Positions 12,297-22,432 of a stretch of 64,000 bases of DNA are shown here, one piece after another. The stretch is from assembly GCF_022539665.2 (NCBI RefSeq), contig NC_081335.1, forward strand, positions 1,612,001 through 1,676,000, in the 5' to 3' direction. The number at the start of each line of letters is the position of its first letter. The stretch's first letter is position 1. A model generated the notes under the pieces. The model was not told where the DNA came from. It was given only the letters and a program-made list of their open reading frames with translations, and ran no database searches. Position numbers and translations under genes: made by a program. The DNA is from Daphnia carinata (taxonomy: Eukaryota; Arthropoda; Branchiopoda; Diplostraca; Daphniidae).

Positions 12297-15200
12297 GTGG
12301 AAAAAAGAAAAGAAAATTTGAACCTCATTTCCTTTTTCGGGAACTGTTCTTTGTCCGATTTCGGTTCGTTCGTCTGTGATTGACATTGGGCGGGAGCTAG
12401 CGGTTTTTTTTTCGCGAGTTTGTGTGCGGTAGCTGAAAATGAAATGAATGGGTAACATTAATAAAAAATAAAAACGTTGGATTGAAAATCACGAATTGGT
12501 TGGGCTGGGTCCGTACGTTTAACCATCCTTTCCTGGCTGCTCTTTATTTTCATAAATTCAACAACCAAAAAAAAAAAAAAAAAGAATAAAAAATAAAATC
12601 CTGGTTGTTGAAAGGAAAGAGGGCCAGCGGACGCGTTCAGCCGCTTCTTCTTTTGTCGCGTGATGGAGGAAGGCTCTTTTGTACGGGGTGGGACGAGATC
12701 TCTTGGGCAAGAGGTTTTTGCTGCTTCTCTCCACCAGCCGAGTCAGTCGAGGCACGGCCATCGAGTAAGACAGGTAGCAAAAGAGAGACACTCTCTTTTT
12801 CTCTCGGTGGAGCTTCCCCTCTTTTCTGCTACCATTTGTGTGTGTGCGTACGTGTGTGTGTGTCTGTGTGTGGGTGTTATCTCCTTCCAATTGCCGAGTG
12901 AAGGAGGAAATATAAAAAAAAAAGGGGGGAAAGAAAAGAAAGGCTTGAAAAAAAAAATCCCTATTTAAAGGTTTTTTAAAAAATTATATATCTCCACCCC
13001 ATCAACAAGTTGAGTTATGTTCCGGGGTCGTTTGTAGTGACATTTAAATCATTTCCACCACATTGGGTTGCTTTTGTGACTTGTTTGTTGGGAACGTGTT
13101 CGCACCATGTCGCCTTAAAGTGCTCGACGGCAACGACGTCCGCTGCCGTCTGGAACGTTTTTACCGCGCCCCGACGGAGTTTTGCATTGAGTTCGACAAC
13201 TTTGTACGAAGTCGCAAAAACAAAAGGAGGGTGAAGCAAAACAAAAACTAGACAAGTGTTCGTGCATAGCATGATCTTCGTCTGCAGAATCCATGGGTAC
13301 GGATGATTGTTCGTCGACAGACTTCATGGTAAATTAACAAAATTATTACTTGCTCGATTTTTGATTTTAAAGAGAGTCGATTGGTTTTTATTGCGTCGGT
13401 AGAAAATGATTTGCGGTGGCACGTGTGGCTTATTTAAATTTTATAATGTTTTTTTTTTTTTTTCTACTTTTTAATCGGATTGAAAGACAAATTGAGCCGA
13501 TGTCTTTTTGCATTGGAGTTTTGTTTAAAATACTGGGCGTCGTGACAGGTTCGAACTGGGTTGCCAGTCCGGCACGTGAACTGGCGCTGGGCCATCTTTT
13601 TTTTTTTTTTTTATATAAATAAATGACCCACCTGTTTGTCATTTTAATCGGATTAAAATGCAATAGAAGGACTTAATAGCATCTCAAAAAAAAAAAAAGT
13701 TGGGGGGGGGGATTCACGGTTCCGGGAATAGGCGGCGGCTCAGCGGGACTGGCATGTAGGTTAACCTCCTCCGCAAATCATATGTTTCCTACTTTGGATG
13801 TTTATTTTGTCGGGTCTATTCAGTGCGTACCGTGCTATGCAAAGGAGGAGGTGAAAGGATTTGATTGCGGCGTTTAGGGTTCAATAAACCCGCACAAACG
13901 GAAGGATATGATCTCGATTTCAGTCGTTCTTAAATTCCAGCGTTGCGTGTTGTTTTTTTATTGCGTATTTTAACTGCGTTGTTGGTGTTGGGGCTCAGCT
14001 CAGTCGTAAAAAAAATAAAATCGCCCGCCGCTGAGAAAATCAGAAACAGTAAACGTTTGGACAAACTAAATGCGTTTCGCTTGTTTGTTTTGTTTGTTGG
14101 GAAGGATAGAAAGAGAGTCTTAACTTTGATAGCAGTAAAAAAAAAAAGGAAAAGAAAAAGAGAACGGGTTGGTTAGTGTCGGTGCACATCAAGTCGGTGT
14201 AGTAAATGCCCTGTGGCGTCGTTTGTCGCTACTGCAACTGTGTAGGAGATTAGAAAAGAGACGGGGAAAAAAGGGGAACACGAAAAAAAACCCGGGACAC
14301 GTATGGAAGTTGGTGTAATTTATTTACATACAACGCAAACCTGACTTTTGATGCACGGCGAAAGAAGCTCGTCTTCTTTTCTTTTTCTGTCTCTTCTTTT
14401 TTTTTTTTTTTATTCTTTCAAAACGCATGTGTGCGTGAAAGTTGTGTGTTCTCTCTTATATAGAGTCGGCCTGTACGTAAAAGATAGAGAGGCTAAGGAA
14501 ATTACGATTGGATTTGTTTGACGCGCTAAAAATGGCGCTTGACGGACCTCACACGTCTGTTGCCCAGTTCATCCGTAACGAAAGGTAACACACACACAAA
14601 CTTGCCTTCCAACCAACTGTTGGATTATACCCTTCTCTCTTCTCTCTCTGCGGTTGTTTGTATTCCTCTTCGTCTCTTCAACGTGTCAAAGGCATTTAGC
14701 ATTGTCGTGATAGCGGTCTACCACGTCAATCTCAAAGGTGGTAGTTTGGTCTTTTACCCTACAAGACCTCGATGGTCAGACTTTGGCCTTTTTGTTTGTT
14801 TCCCCTGTGTGTTTTGTCATACAGTTGAGGTGGCGAGATTTTAGGGGACGCGAAACATTGGGACGAAATTTTAGATTTCGTTTCCAATGTTTCATTTTCA
14901 TTGCGTTATGCTCACGGACGTGATTGCTATGTCGGCTATTCAGACCCCGATCTCTCCTTTTCTCTCTCTCTTGCTCTCTCGTTTTTTTTTTCTTCATTTA
15001 TTTGGTAGCTGCTTTAATAAGTTTTTGTGTGCCAGTTACAAGAGATTATGGGATCAAAGTAGAGATTAGAACGGCCAAGACGAACCCGCCGGCTTTGTCT
15101 ATTGTTGGGCGCAGTTCTGCTCTCTTCAAGCAACTCGAATGTAGGATTTATATTCGTTCTTCTTTTTAAGAATTCATAATCAGATGGGGTTTTTTTTTGT

Positions 15201-15856
15201 TGTTGTTGTGACCAACAGTCAAGTCTCGTTTAAAAATCAGAAATGAAAGGCGCAGACTACGCGATTGGTTTTCCTCGTTTTTTTTTCTCGGGGTTGGAAG
15301 ATGAAAAGATGGGAAAGCCAAATGAAAAAATCCCGACCGCCCATTGTGTTTTGACCCCCCGCTAGGCGTGCGCTGCGCATCGAAAGAAAGAAGGAATAAA
15401 CTAAAATATAAGTTGTAATTAATGAAGTTTACATCTGCCCTGGAGATACACACTCTCCCAAGATGATTGGCTTTGTTGTTGGTCGTTGTTTTGGGCCATA
15501 AGGCCGTACAGCTGCGGCCGTGACGTCGTTGTGGTCCGTCGATTCCACCACATCGCGCCTCCCTTTTCTCGCTTCCCTCCCCTCTTTGAAAAAAAAAACT
15601 AATCCTCGGTCACCTGAGAGGATGGGGATGGTTTTGTTATTCGGATTCTAGTTTACAGGTTAACTTAAATTGTTGTTCCCTTTTTCTTGCTTTCTCGCGT
15701 CTGACAAGTTTCTTGATTAATGAAACGTAGGAGCTGTAGAAAACTGGGGCCTTGTCTTGTAATATGACCCGCTTTGTGAATAATGTTCTTGTTATTTTCG
15801 TATCCTCCTCTCTCCCTTCCTTAGCGGTCATTCCAGACATCTCCTTTAAACAGCCG

Positions 15857-15895
<39 letters not shown>

Positions 15896-18800
15896 ATGGC
15901 AAATGTTTTAATAACACCATTCGATTTAAAGTATTGAAATACGAGTGTGCGATTGAGGGTTTTTGCTCGTTCGTTTTCAAGCGTCGTTGATAATGAATTC
16001 AAGTTTGAGTGTTTTTCAATATCTCTTTGAAAGCGGAAGTTGGTGAAGTTTTGAAGGTCCGGAATACAAATGTCGATTGTAGTGGCAAAAGACCTGCGTT
16101 TTGGGTAACGTCCGAATGTCAAAAAGAACTCGGGGGGGAAAAAGCGCACTGTTTACTTAAATGGGACCCGGTTTCAGGTGGACGGAAGAATTCGATGAAA
16201 GTTGAGAAGAGTGAGAAAATAAGTGCGAGAAACGCTAATTGTAGGGGGAAAATACCTGGGAGGAATCGTCTCTTCTTTGTATGTTTGTTGAGGGGAGACG
16301 GTATTTGAAGGATCGGCTGCTGGCCGTTCGTTTCTGTTGTTGACGTTGGATGTCAAAAGGCGAAAAAATAACTGGGCTTTCGAGGCACCTGAAAAGGTGT
16401 GACGTCAGATCTTGGTGGGGATTTTTCAAAAAAATCTTTTGTATGTCGTACAACCATCAGGCATAACAATCGATGGATTTCATTGTGTCTGAAGTGTCCG
16501 AATCTTGGCCCCATTTCGTTTTTGTTGTACATATGATAACCGTCTATAAAGTGGGTCACGTCTTTTAGACCTTGGTTATTTTTGTTAGGCACGAAACATT
16601 TCGGAACCTTGAGGGCCGCCTTGGGACGCCTGGCGTGAAGTTCGTTAACAAAAATAAAAAAATAGAATTGGGGGCACCGTTGTGCCTGTTTGCCGATTGG
16701 GTCGTGATCTTGTACTCGACGTGACGGCCGTCGTCGCGCAAAAGCAGAATAAACATGAATCATTGTCGAGTTTAATTTTCTTGATTTTTGGTCGAGGGCT
16801 TGCGTATGTGTGTGTGTGTGTGTGTGTGGTGTGCCTTTTGAAAAGAAAAAAACCAGCTGGGAACTGTGGGAATGAACAAGCCGACTGTATATACATCGTG
16901 GCCCGTGTCAATATTGACCGAATCGAAAATTCTTTTTTCTTTTTCTCTCTTTCCAAAGTTGACGATTTCTCTTCTCTCTCATTTCTTTCTATTTTTCTTA
17001 TTTTTGATGGGCACGTCGGGGGTGTATATATAATAGGCGTTTGTTTGTGCTGATGCGGCTGTGTTGCTCACGTACATTGCGTTGCGGACAGTTGTAATTT
17101 GATGCCCAGTTTGGACGGCCCCCGTGCAACCCCTTTGGTGAATTCTATTTGCATACGCTTAAAGAAAAAAAAATAACAGCGGGTAGGAAGAAATAAGGAA
17201 AGCACAAGACGGAGGAAAAAAAAATAATAAATAACATGAGATACAAAAATGGAAGGAAACTCGCATTATTCAGCACTTTTTCCTCCCTTTCCTTCACGCT
17301 TTCCGCCTGACATTTTCAAGAATGAAATAAACAAAAAGAAAGAGGAGAGTTAGAAAGAAAAACCTTTGTAATTTAAAAGAAAAAGGTGAAGATAAAATTT
17401 TCGAAAAAAAAAAAGGTTCATGTGATGGAATTGGATACGGCCTCCCTCCTTCGATTTCGATTGTCGATTCAAGATAAGAAGTCATGTTTAAAAAAAACAT
17501 AACCGAAGGTTCGACCAATCGATGAGATATTCAAATTGATGGACGTTGTGCTTTACGAATGTTGTAGGTACAGGAATACGTAAAAATGTGAACAGCTGAG
17601 AAGAGACAGAAATATCTCAGATCCCTCCACTTCTTTTTTTATTTTATCTTTTTCGTCAAATGTTTTTATTTGCGGTCACCGAGCTTTCGATATTTGCTGA
17701 CGTAACTGTCGGCTGTGTCTGTGTGCTCGGATACCGCACACCGCCCCTATGGGAGCTCCCGCTACTACCCCGATGCCGCCTTTTGGACCTATTGTCTAGG
17801 CGATGCTATTCTCTCTGTGTACACTTACTCCGCGGTCCTGCGCCATTGTATTCATTTATCTATGTAATGAATTTGGCTATTTTGAACAACGATCAATCCG
17901 TTATTGAACAGCGGCGGCGCTAGTTACAAAACGAATCATTTTTATTTTTATTTTGCCTATTGTTTGTCGGCCCCTGGTTTCCTTTTGATTGTCCATTCTT
18001 TTTTCTTTTAAATTTCGGTTGGAGATTGGTCCGAACAAATATACGTATTGGCACAGTGAAAGGAAGGAGGAGGGGAGAAGAAGGGGCGGGTTGGTTTGGG
18101 TGGTGTGTCTTTCTGGCGGAGGACACGCACCATTCGCTGCGCTATGGCTCCTGCCCAGCACACATACACACTACAGGACGTGCGCAGAAAACAAGAAAAG
18201 AAAGAGAGAGCCTCATAATGTGACATGGACGGACCGCCCCTTTAGGGTTCTCGCTAGCTGTTGGTTGTTTGTGGGGATCCTATCCCAAACGTATTTTTTT
18301 TTTCCATCCTGTAATCATGAGACTCTCAGCTGTTGGAAGAAAACGTGTGACTCCCTGCGGCGTAACCTCTCGCTGTCAGGCACTGAAAGGAAAGAAATAA
18401 CAAACGTGATTGGGGAGAGTAACAGGCTCCTTTTTTTTATTGTTATTCCCTTTTATTGGCATGTTATTAGAGGCAATTTTTAATATCCATTTTTGGCGAT
18501 AGATTTTTTTTTTTTTTTTTTGTCATTAGCCGGTCAGAGAAAATGAATAGAAGATGGGAAAGTAGATGTTAGAAGCGGGCGGATGGCTGTAAGTTGATTT
18601 TAAAAGATATGCTGTCAAATCTTCCGAAAGGCTTGTAGTGGCGGATGGAGGAAGGGCCTTGGTTTTGGTAATGATGTGTTTTTAAAACATTCACGTGGGT
18701 GACGGCGATGGGAGGTAACTTCCCACACTTTCTAATTTGAAATCTTTAAGAAAAAGAGATAATGAGTCAACTCCTTTTGAAGCGAGATAAAAAGGAAATT

Positions 18801-21800
18801 TCTGTGTAGGAAGCAGTTTCTAATGCGTGGGCATGGAACTATGAAAAATCATTATTATTTTTTAAAACATCAAAATTTGAACGTCAAAGCAATTCATAAT
18901 TTCTTTCGTCTGTTAATTGGCTAATATTGTTAATGTTTTGCGTTTGATTTAGGTGCGCATGCCTTTAATGCGCACGATGAGTATGGAGCATCGGTGGCAG
19001 GACCTGGCCAATTTCCTTAGTCTGCCGGACGGAGCCGCGGCCGCTGCGGCAGCTGCCAATTTGAGTTCGCATCCGGGCCATCACCACCATCATCACCATC
19101 ATGGTGGTCACCATCCGCACCCCGTTCATCATACGCACCACCATCCTGGTCATCCGCACCATGCCATGCACACTCTTGGCCACCATCCGCACTCGCCGCA
19201 TCCGGCATTTGCCCATCCAGGCTACCCACATCCGCATTCCCCTCATGGATCCATTCATCCGCATCATCATCATAATGGTTCGTCTGTCCACACACACCAC
19301 GGCTATGGCGTCCATCCTGCCTCACCAGCCACTACCACCGCCGTCCATCATCATCATGGATACAGTGGCCTCACTTCGGCCGCTGCGCCAGTGTCGGCCT
19401 ACACCAATTCCGCTGTCGATGTTGGTGGAAGAGCTTCCCTTTTGCAGAATGTCGCCATCGGATCGCCACTCACCGAATTGGGTGGAAATGGATCCTACCC
19501 CAGTCCAGGTCTCGGTAAGCCATCTAGCGGTAGAAAACTACAACTTATGTCCGTTTTCTGCATGTAGTTTTAAGTTTTAAAATGGAAAACAATAATAATG
19601 TGAATAGAATTGAACCAAATAATAATTTTCTTGGAATTTAATAGGAGTGGGAGTGACGCTGGGCTCAGCCGTGACAGCTTCGATGAACTTGACGAATAGC
19701 ACAGATACCTTGGAGCCTACCGGGCAAGTTCCTTACAAAACGGAAACAACCGCAGATATGCATTTGTACTATCAGGTAAGCATGCAACGTTTAATATTGA
19801 TGCAGCGTGAAATTCGTTTATTCATTTGGATTTTTATTTTATTTAGAATAACGCTGGCGAAGTCAACCAGACTGGCGATGGATTTTTCCCTTCTATTTTC
19901 AACGAAGACGATTTACAGCTGATGGATATGGCCATCACCGACAGTAATTTGGAATAATAATTTGGCCAAAACAAAATTTTTTAGTTATTAATAAATCTTT
20001 TTCCTTTAACAGCCATGTACCCTCCTCGTTTGCTCGATAATCAACCGGTAAACCACTCGCTGGGACTGGCTCCGACCAACAGCGGTGGCAATCCTGTGGC
20101 ATCGATTATACCCAGTACGGTGATTGATACGACAAGTGATAGCGCTGTCAGTTCCATGGGTTCCGAGCGGGGCCCATCTATCTCTGACGGCGACTGGATT
20201 GACACTTCAAATGCTACCGATTCAAACACCACATCCGTCACTGGAGCTACGGCGGTGATGCCGTCCGGATCAGCGTACGGCATGGAATATTCATCTGGGT
20301 ACAAATAGTCCTATGAAATAGCCAAGTATCGTCTCCCCTCATTTCTGGAAATGTTATTATTGCAGTGCAAAATATCGTAATTATGATTACGGCTATGGTG
20401 GTCGTTCCAGTGGACTTGAAGGAGCCTCGACCAGCGGAAGAGGAAGCGCTGCTGGCACTCCTGTAGCACAAAAGAAGCATCAGATGTTTGGGAAACGTGT
20501 GTTCCACGACCAAAGCGACTTGCCTGGCTCACCGGCCACTGTGACAGCCATTGGATCACCAGCCAAATTCGATTACGGCAGCAGCGCTTCGGCCAACAGT
20601 GGATCCCTTTATTCGCACCCATCTACTCCGCTTGACACCGCCAGTGGCATGAATTCCATGGATTTGAAATATGCCTGTGGGATTGAATACAATCCACATT
20701 CGCACGGTACGTTTTAAACAGCCCAATTTGGAATCCCTTTCCCAAGCTCTATTTTGATGGACTAGGTACCGATGAAAGTTTGACTAATCTATCGCTAGAT
20801 GGCGTTGAAATGTCCTTTTCTCGTTCGTTAAATACCGAAAGCAACTCTCTCATCCATCTTCTATGTTTGATTACCTTTCTGTTTCTTCAATTATAAAGAA
20901 AAGACACCATCAATTTATTTTGATTAGTTATTTATGTTATTCTTTTTGTTTTTTCACGCAGATGTGCGAGGCATGGACCACGTCCATCATAATCACACTT
21001 ACGCTCTGGGATCGGAAGCCAGTGGGACGTCGCAAAGACCCGTCAGTCGCGACAAGCATAGAGGTGATTGTTTTCGCTCGCTCTCGCTAACAATAGCGAG
21101 CCTAAACTATAACATTATTTTTGTTATTTTGTGTTGACAACAGCTTCGGGCTCGAGCTTACGCGGTAGCGTGAGCGATTCGGCCTCAACTCCAGGAGCTG
21201 GAACTAGCGGCTCCCTTTCGGAGAGCGAAGCGTACTCTCGGGATGAGAAGCGCGCCCGCTCCATGAACATCCCCATGACGGTGGACGACATCATCAACCT
21301 GCCCATGGATGAATTCAACGAGAGATTGAGCAAGTACGACTTGACGGAACCGCAATTGTCGCTCATCCGCGACATCCGCCGACGTGGCAAAAACAAGGTC
21401 GCGGCTCAGAACTGTCGCAAGCGCAAGCTGGACCAGATTTTGACACTGGCCGACGAAGTGAAACGGGCCCGCGAAAGGAAGATCCGTCTCAATAAAGAGC
21501 GCGAATTTCTGGCGGCCGAAAAGACCCGCATCAAGGACCGTTTTGCCCAGCTGTATCGCCACGTGTTCCAGTCGCTCCGTGACGCTGACGGCCAGCCGTA
21601 CAGCCCCTACGAGTACAGCTTACAGCAGTCGGCCGACGGAAACATCTTGCTCGTACCACGAGCTACGGCCGTTGCCAACGGTGGCGCGACCATCGATCCC
21701 CAGCCGCCGATGCAGCAGCAGTTGAATCATCATCAGCATCATCATCAACAACAGCATGTCCACAACCACCACAACAGCAACAACGGCCAGCATCGTCCCG

Positions 21801-21931
21801 TCATGATCGATCCGAGTTCCTTAGCCGGTCAAATGGTAGGCAACGTTAACGGTGGTACAGTCGGAAGCTCTAGTTCCGCTGTTCTTCACGGTGCCCGCAG
21901 GAAAACTCCGGATCAGAAAAATGAGCCGTGA
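7248..21931 (+). CDS. cnc: cap-n-collar CNC-bZIP transcription factor (5' partial), nine exons
   Basis: The gene encodes a CNC-bZIP transcription factor of the Nrf/Cnc family. The family dimerises with small Maf proteins on antioxidant/Maf response elements, and in arthropods also patterns the mandibular and labral head. Exons are 7248-7423, 8054-8455, 18953-19514, 19645-19775, 19847-19943, 20013-20298, 20366-20706, 20962-21063 and 21144-21931. Every junction has AG/GT borders and the phases chain without a break, giving 960 residues to the TGA at 21929-21931. The CNC domain, basic region and zipper are in the last exon (about residues 741-825 of this partial protein). The first exon starts two bases into a codon, so the N-terminus is missing. 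The gene ends tail-to-tail with lab. The 10.5-kb second intron probably separates long-isoform exons from the core shared by short isoforms; that is inference. Confidence 0.96.
8054..8455 (+). CDS. cnc: cnc exon: acidic activation-type region
   Basis: A poly-T tract ending in AAG precedes 8054 and the donor CAG|gtactg follows 8455; both borders are phase 0. It encodes 134 residues (59-192) beginning EKLTESNFTLGAL and ending MHPRSLQ. It is rich in Asp, Glu and Ser, with a D-L-D-L-G-F string at about 123-128 and the run DGDDEEEELLKLF at about 144-156. Acidic regions of this type are transactivating in CNC factors. A DLG-like string downstream of the presumed ETGE is unusual in order and may be coincidence. 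Confidence 0.9.
12093..12293. repeat. Paired CA and GA microsatellites in the cnc intron
   Basis: A (CA)16 run at 12093-12124 is followed by a (GA) run at 12266-12293, with a poly-A of about 20 just before them near 12020-12040. They are useful as polymorphic markers; no coding role. Confidence 0.9.
14457..14584 (+). promoter_or_regulatory. Candidate internal cnc promoter and short first exon
   Basis: A TATATAGA string at 14457-14464 is followed about 75 bases later by an ATG at 14532 in a good start context (AAAAATGG). Seventeen open codons (MALDGPHTSVAQFIRNE) then run to a possible donor AAAG|gtaaca after 14584. The donor is phase 2, whereas the next cnc exon (18953) is entered in phase 0. 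A direct splice would therefore put these codons out of frame, making them an upstream ORF, with the core protein starting at Met195 or Met198. Evidence is positional and motif-level only. Confidence 0.25.
18953..19514 (+). CDS. cnc: cnc exon: conserved RWQDLANFLSLP core and His-rich region
   Basis: The acceptor TTTGATTTAG precedes 18953 and the donor CTCG|gtaagc follows 19514 (phase 0 in, phase 1 out). The exon opens with MRTMSMEHRWQDLANFLSL (about residues 198-216), a segment I recognise as shared by arthropod Cnc proteins. An eight-Ala run follows at 220-227, then more than 100 residues dominated by His and Pro, with an eight-His run at 235-242. The His-rich part is written with mixed CAT/CAC codons. 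If short isoforms start here, Met195, 198, 201 and 203 are the first candidates. Confidence 0.95.
19645..19775 (+). CDS. cnc: cnc exon (LHLYYQ segment)
   Basis: The acceptor AATTTAATAG precedes 19645 and the donor TATCAG|gtaagc follows 19775 (phase 1 in, phase 0 out). It encodes about 44 residues ending KTETTADMHLYYQ. The M/L-H-L-Y-Y-Q ending immediately before the DDLQLMDMA exon is the arrangement expected for the Cnc core. Confidence 0.92.
19847..19943 (+). CDS. cnc: cnc exon: DDLQLMDMA motif
   Basis: The acceptor ATTTTATTTAG precedes 19847 and the donor GACA|gtaatt follows 19943 (phase 0 in, phase 1 out). It encodes 32 residues including FFPSIFNEDDLQLMDMAITD (about 436-455). This matches the acidic/hydrophobic signature of arthropod Cnc proteins (family form F-L-x-S-I-L-N-D-E-D-L-Q-L-M-D-M-A), as recalled from the family. 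Confidence 0.94.
20013..20298 (+). CDS. cnc: cnc exon: SDSAVSSMGSER serine motif
   Basis: The acceptor CCTTTAACAG precedes 20013 and the donor TCTGG|gtacaa follows 20298 (phase 1 in, phase 2 out). It contains DTTSDSAVSSMGSERGPSIS (about 494-513), followed by an acidic-aromatic DGDW. This serine-rich block is conserved in Cnc/Nrf proteins and lies where vertebrate Nrf proteins carry phosphodegron-type sequence; its role here is not shown by the sequence. Confidence 0.94.
20366..20706 (+). CDS. cnc: cnc exon: Gly/Ser-rich linker before the CNC domain
   Basis: The acceptor TTATTATTGCAG precedes 20366 and the donor CACG|gtacgt follows 20706 (phase 2 in, phase 1 out). It encodes about 114 residues beginning AKYRNYDYGYGGRSSGLEG and including QKKHQMFGKRVFHDQ and LYSHPSTPLDTASGMNS. 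It is low complexity, with no enzymatic domain. Confidence 0.92.
20962..21063 (+). CDS. cnc: cnc exon: HVHHNHTYALG segment
   Basis: The acceptor TTTTTTCACGCAG precedes 20962 and the donor AGAG|gtgatt follows 21063 (phase 1 on both sides). It encodes 34 residues including GMDHVHHNHTYALG and RPVSRDKH (about 668-698), a motif I recognise just ahead of the CNC domain in arthropod Cnc proteins. Confidence 0.92.
21144..21931 (+). CDS. cnc: cnc terminal exon: CNC domain, basic region, leucine zipper
   Basis: The acceptor GTTGACAACAG precedes 21144 and the exon runs to TGA at 21929-21931. It encodes the DNA-binding end of the protein. The CNC domain spans about residues 740-775 (MNIPMTVDDIINLP, then KYDLTEPQLSLIRDIRR). 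The basic region GKNKVAAQNCRKRKLD (about 780-795) has the N-A-A-x-x-C-R type DNA contacts. The zipper has heptad positions L800, A807, L814 and L821. A family C-terminal signature DGNILLVPR sits at 863-871. Vertebrate Nrf2 ends near that signature, but here 89 further residues follow, rich in His, Gln and Asn. Confidence 0.97.
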
Positions 21932-22426
21932 ACTTGACTGCACAACACGAAAGAGAGTGGGACTCACTAAACGCATGGCTCTTGAGCAGCGACTCAACGT
22001 CGAATTTGTCTGGCGAGTCGCGGGGCGCTGAGGAAGCAGTATCTTCCCTTCGTTTACGTAACCTTACCAATTACGTGTGTTGCAAGAAACAAAAAACAAA
22101 AAAACAACAAGAAAAAAAATAGCGTAGAAAAAAACAGGGAAAAAGGGGGAAGAAAAGGCGAAGAAGAGAAACGACTGCTGGGCGATATTGTGAATATTGA
22201 TGTTGCGCGCTTTATAAGGAAATAGCGATTTCATTTGTTACACTATCTGGGGCTTGTTTTGTTCCTGTATTTCTTCCCGTCGTAGATTATTGTTTTCGGA
22301 TTTTGAGAAAAACGGAAACAAACAAAAGGATTTCGCCAGTGATACTAGTACATAAAGGGTTTTTAGTTCTGGTGTGAATGTGCCCGGCTGCCTGAGGCAA
22401 CTTCCTTATATTTGTACACAACACAC

Positions 22427-22432
22427 ATTAAA
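22427..22432 (+). terminator. Candidate cnc poly(A) signal
   Basis: ATTAAA lies about 500 bases after the cnc stop codon, following an A-rich and T-rich 3' UTR. It is the commonest variant of AATAAA. I saw no canonical AATAAA between the stop and this point, but other cleavage sites further downstream are possible. Confidence 0.4.

Larger units (their letters stand above)
8456..18952 (+). other. Large cnc intron (10.5 kb)
   Basis: This intron joins two phase-0 exons. It holds many simple repeats: T/C tracts at 9121-9172, a poly-T near 10498-10524, a CA run at 12093-12124, a GA run at 12266-12293, a GT run near 16807-16828 and a poly-A at 15861-15894. It also has two less repetitive islands, about 13010-13340 and 15470-15640. 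A TATA-like box and short ATG-containing candidate first exon lie at 14457-14584. CNC genes are known to make shorter isoforms from internal promoters, so this intron is where one would expect such a promoter. No long coding exon is recognisable. Confidence 0.8.

Noticed and set aside
13540-13600. GGTTCGAACTG, resembling a tRNA B box or tRNA-derived SINE
   Set aside because: No matching A box, no acceptor-stem pairing, and the downstream sequence does not fold as a tRNA on either strand.
14360-14385. GAAGCTCGTCT, resembling the start of miR-993
   Set aside because: Similarity stops after 11 bases, no hairpin partner is present, and the location (cnc intron) is not expected.
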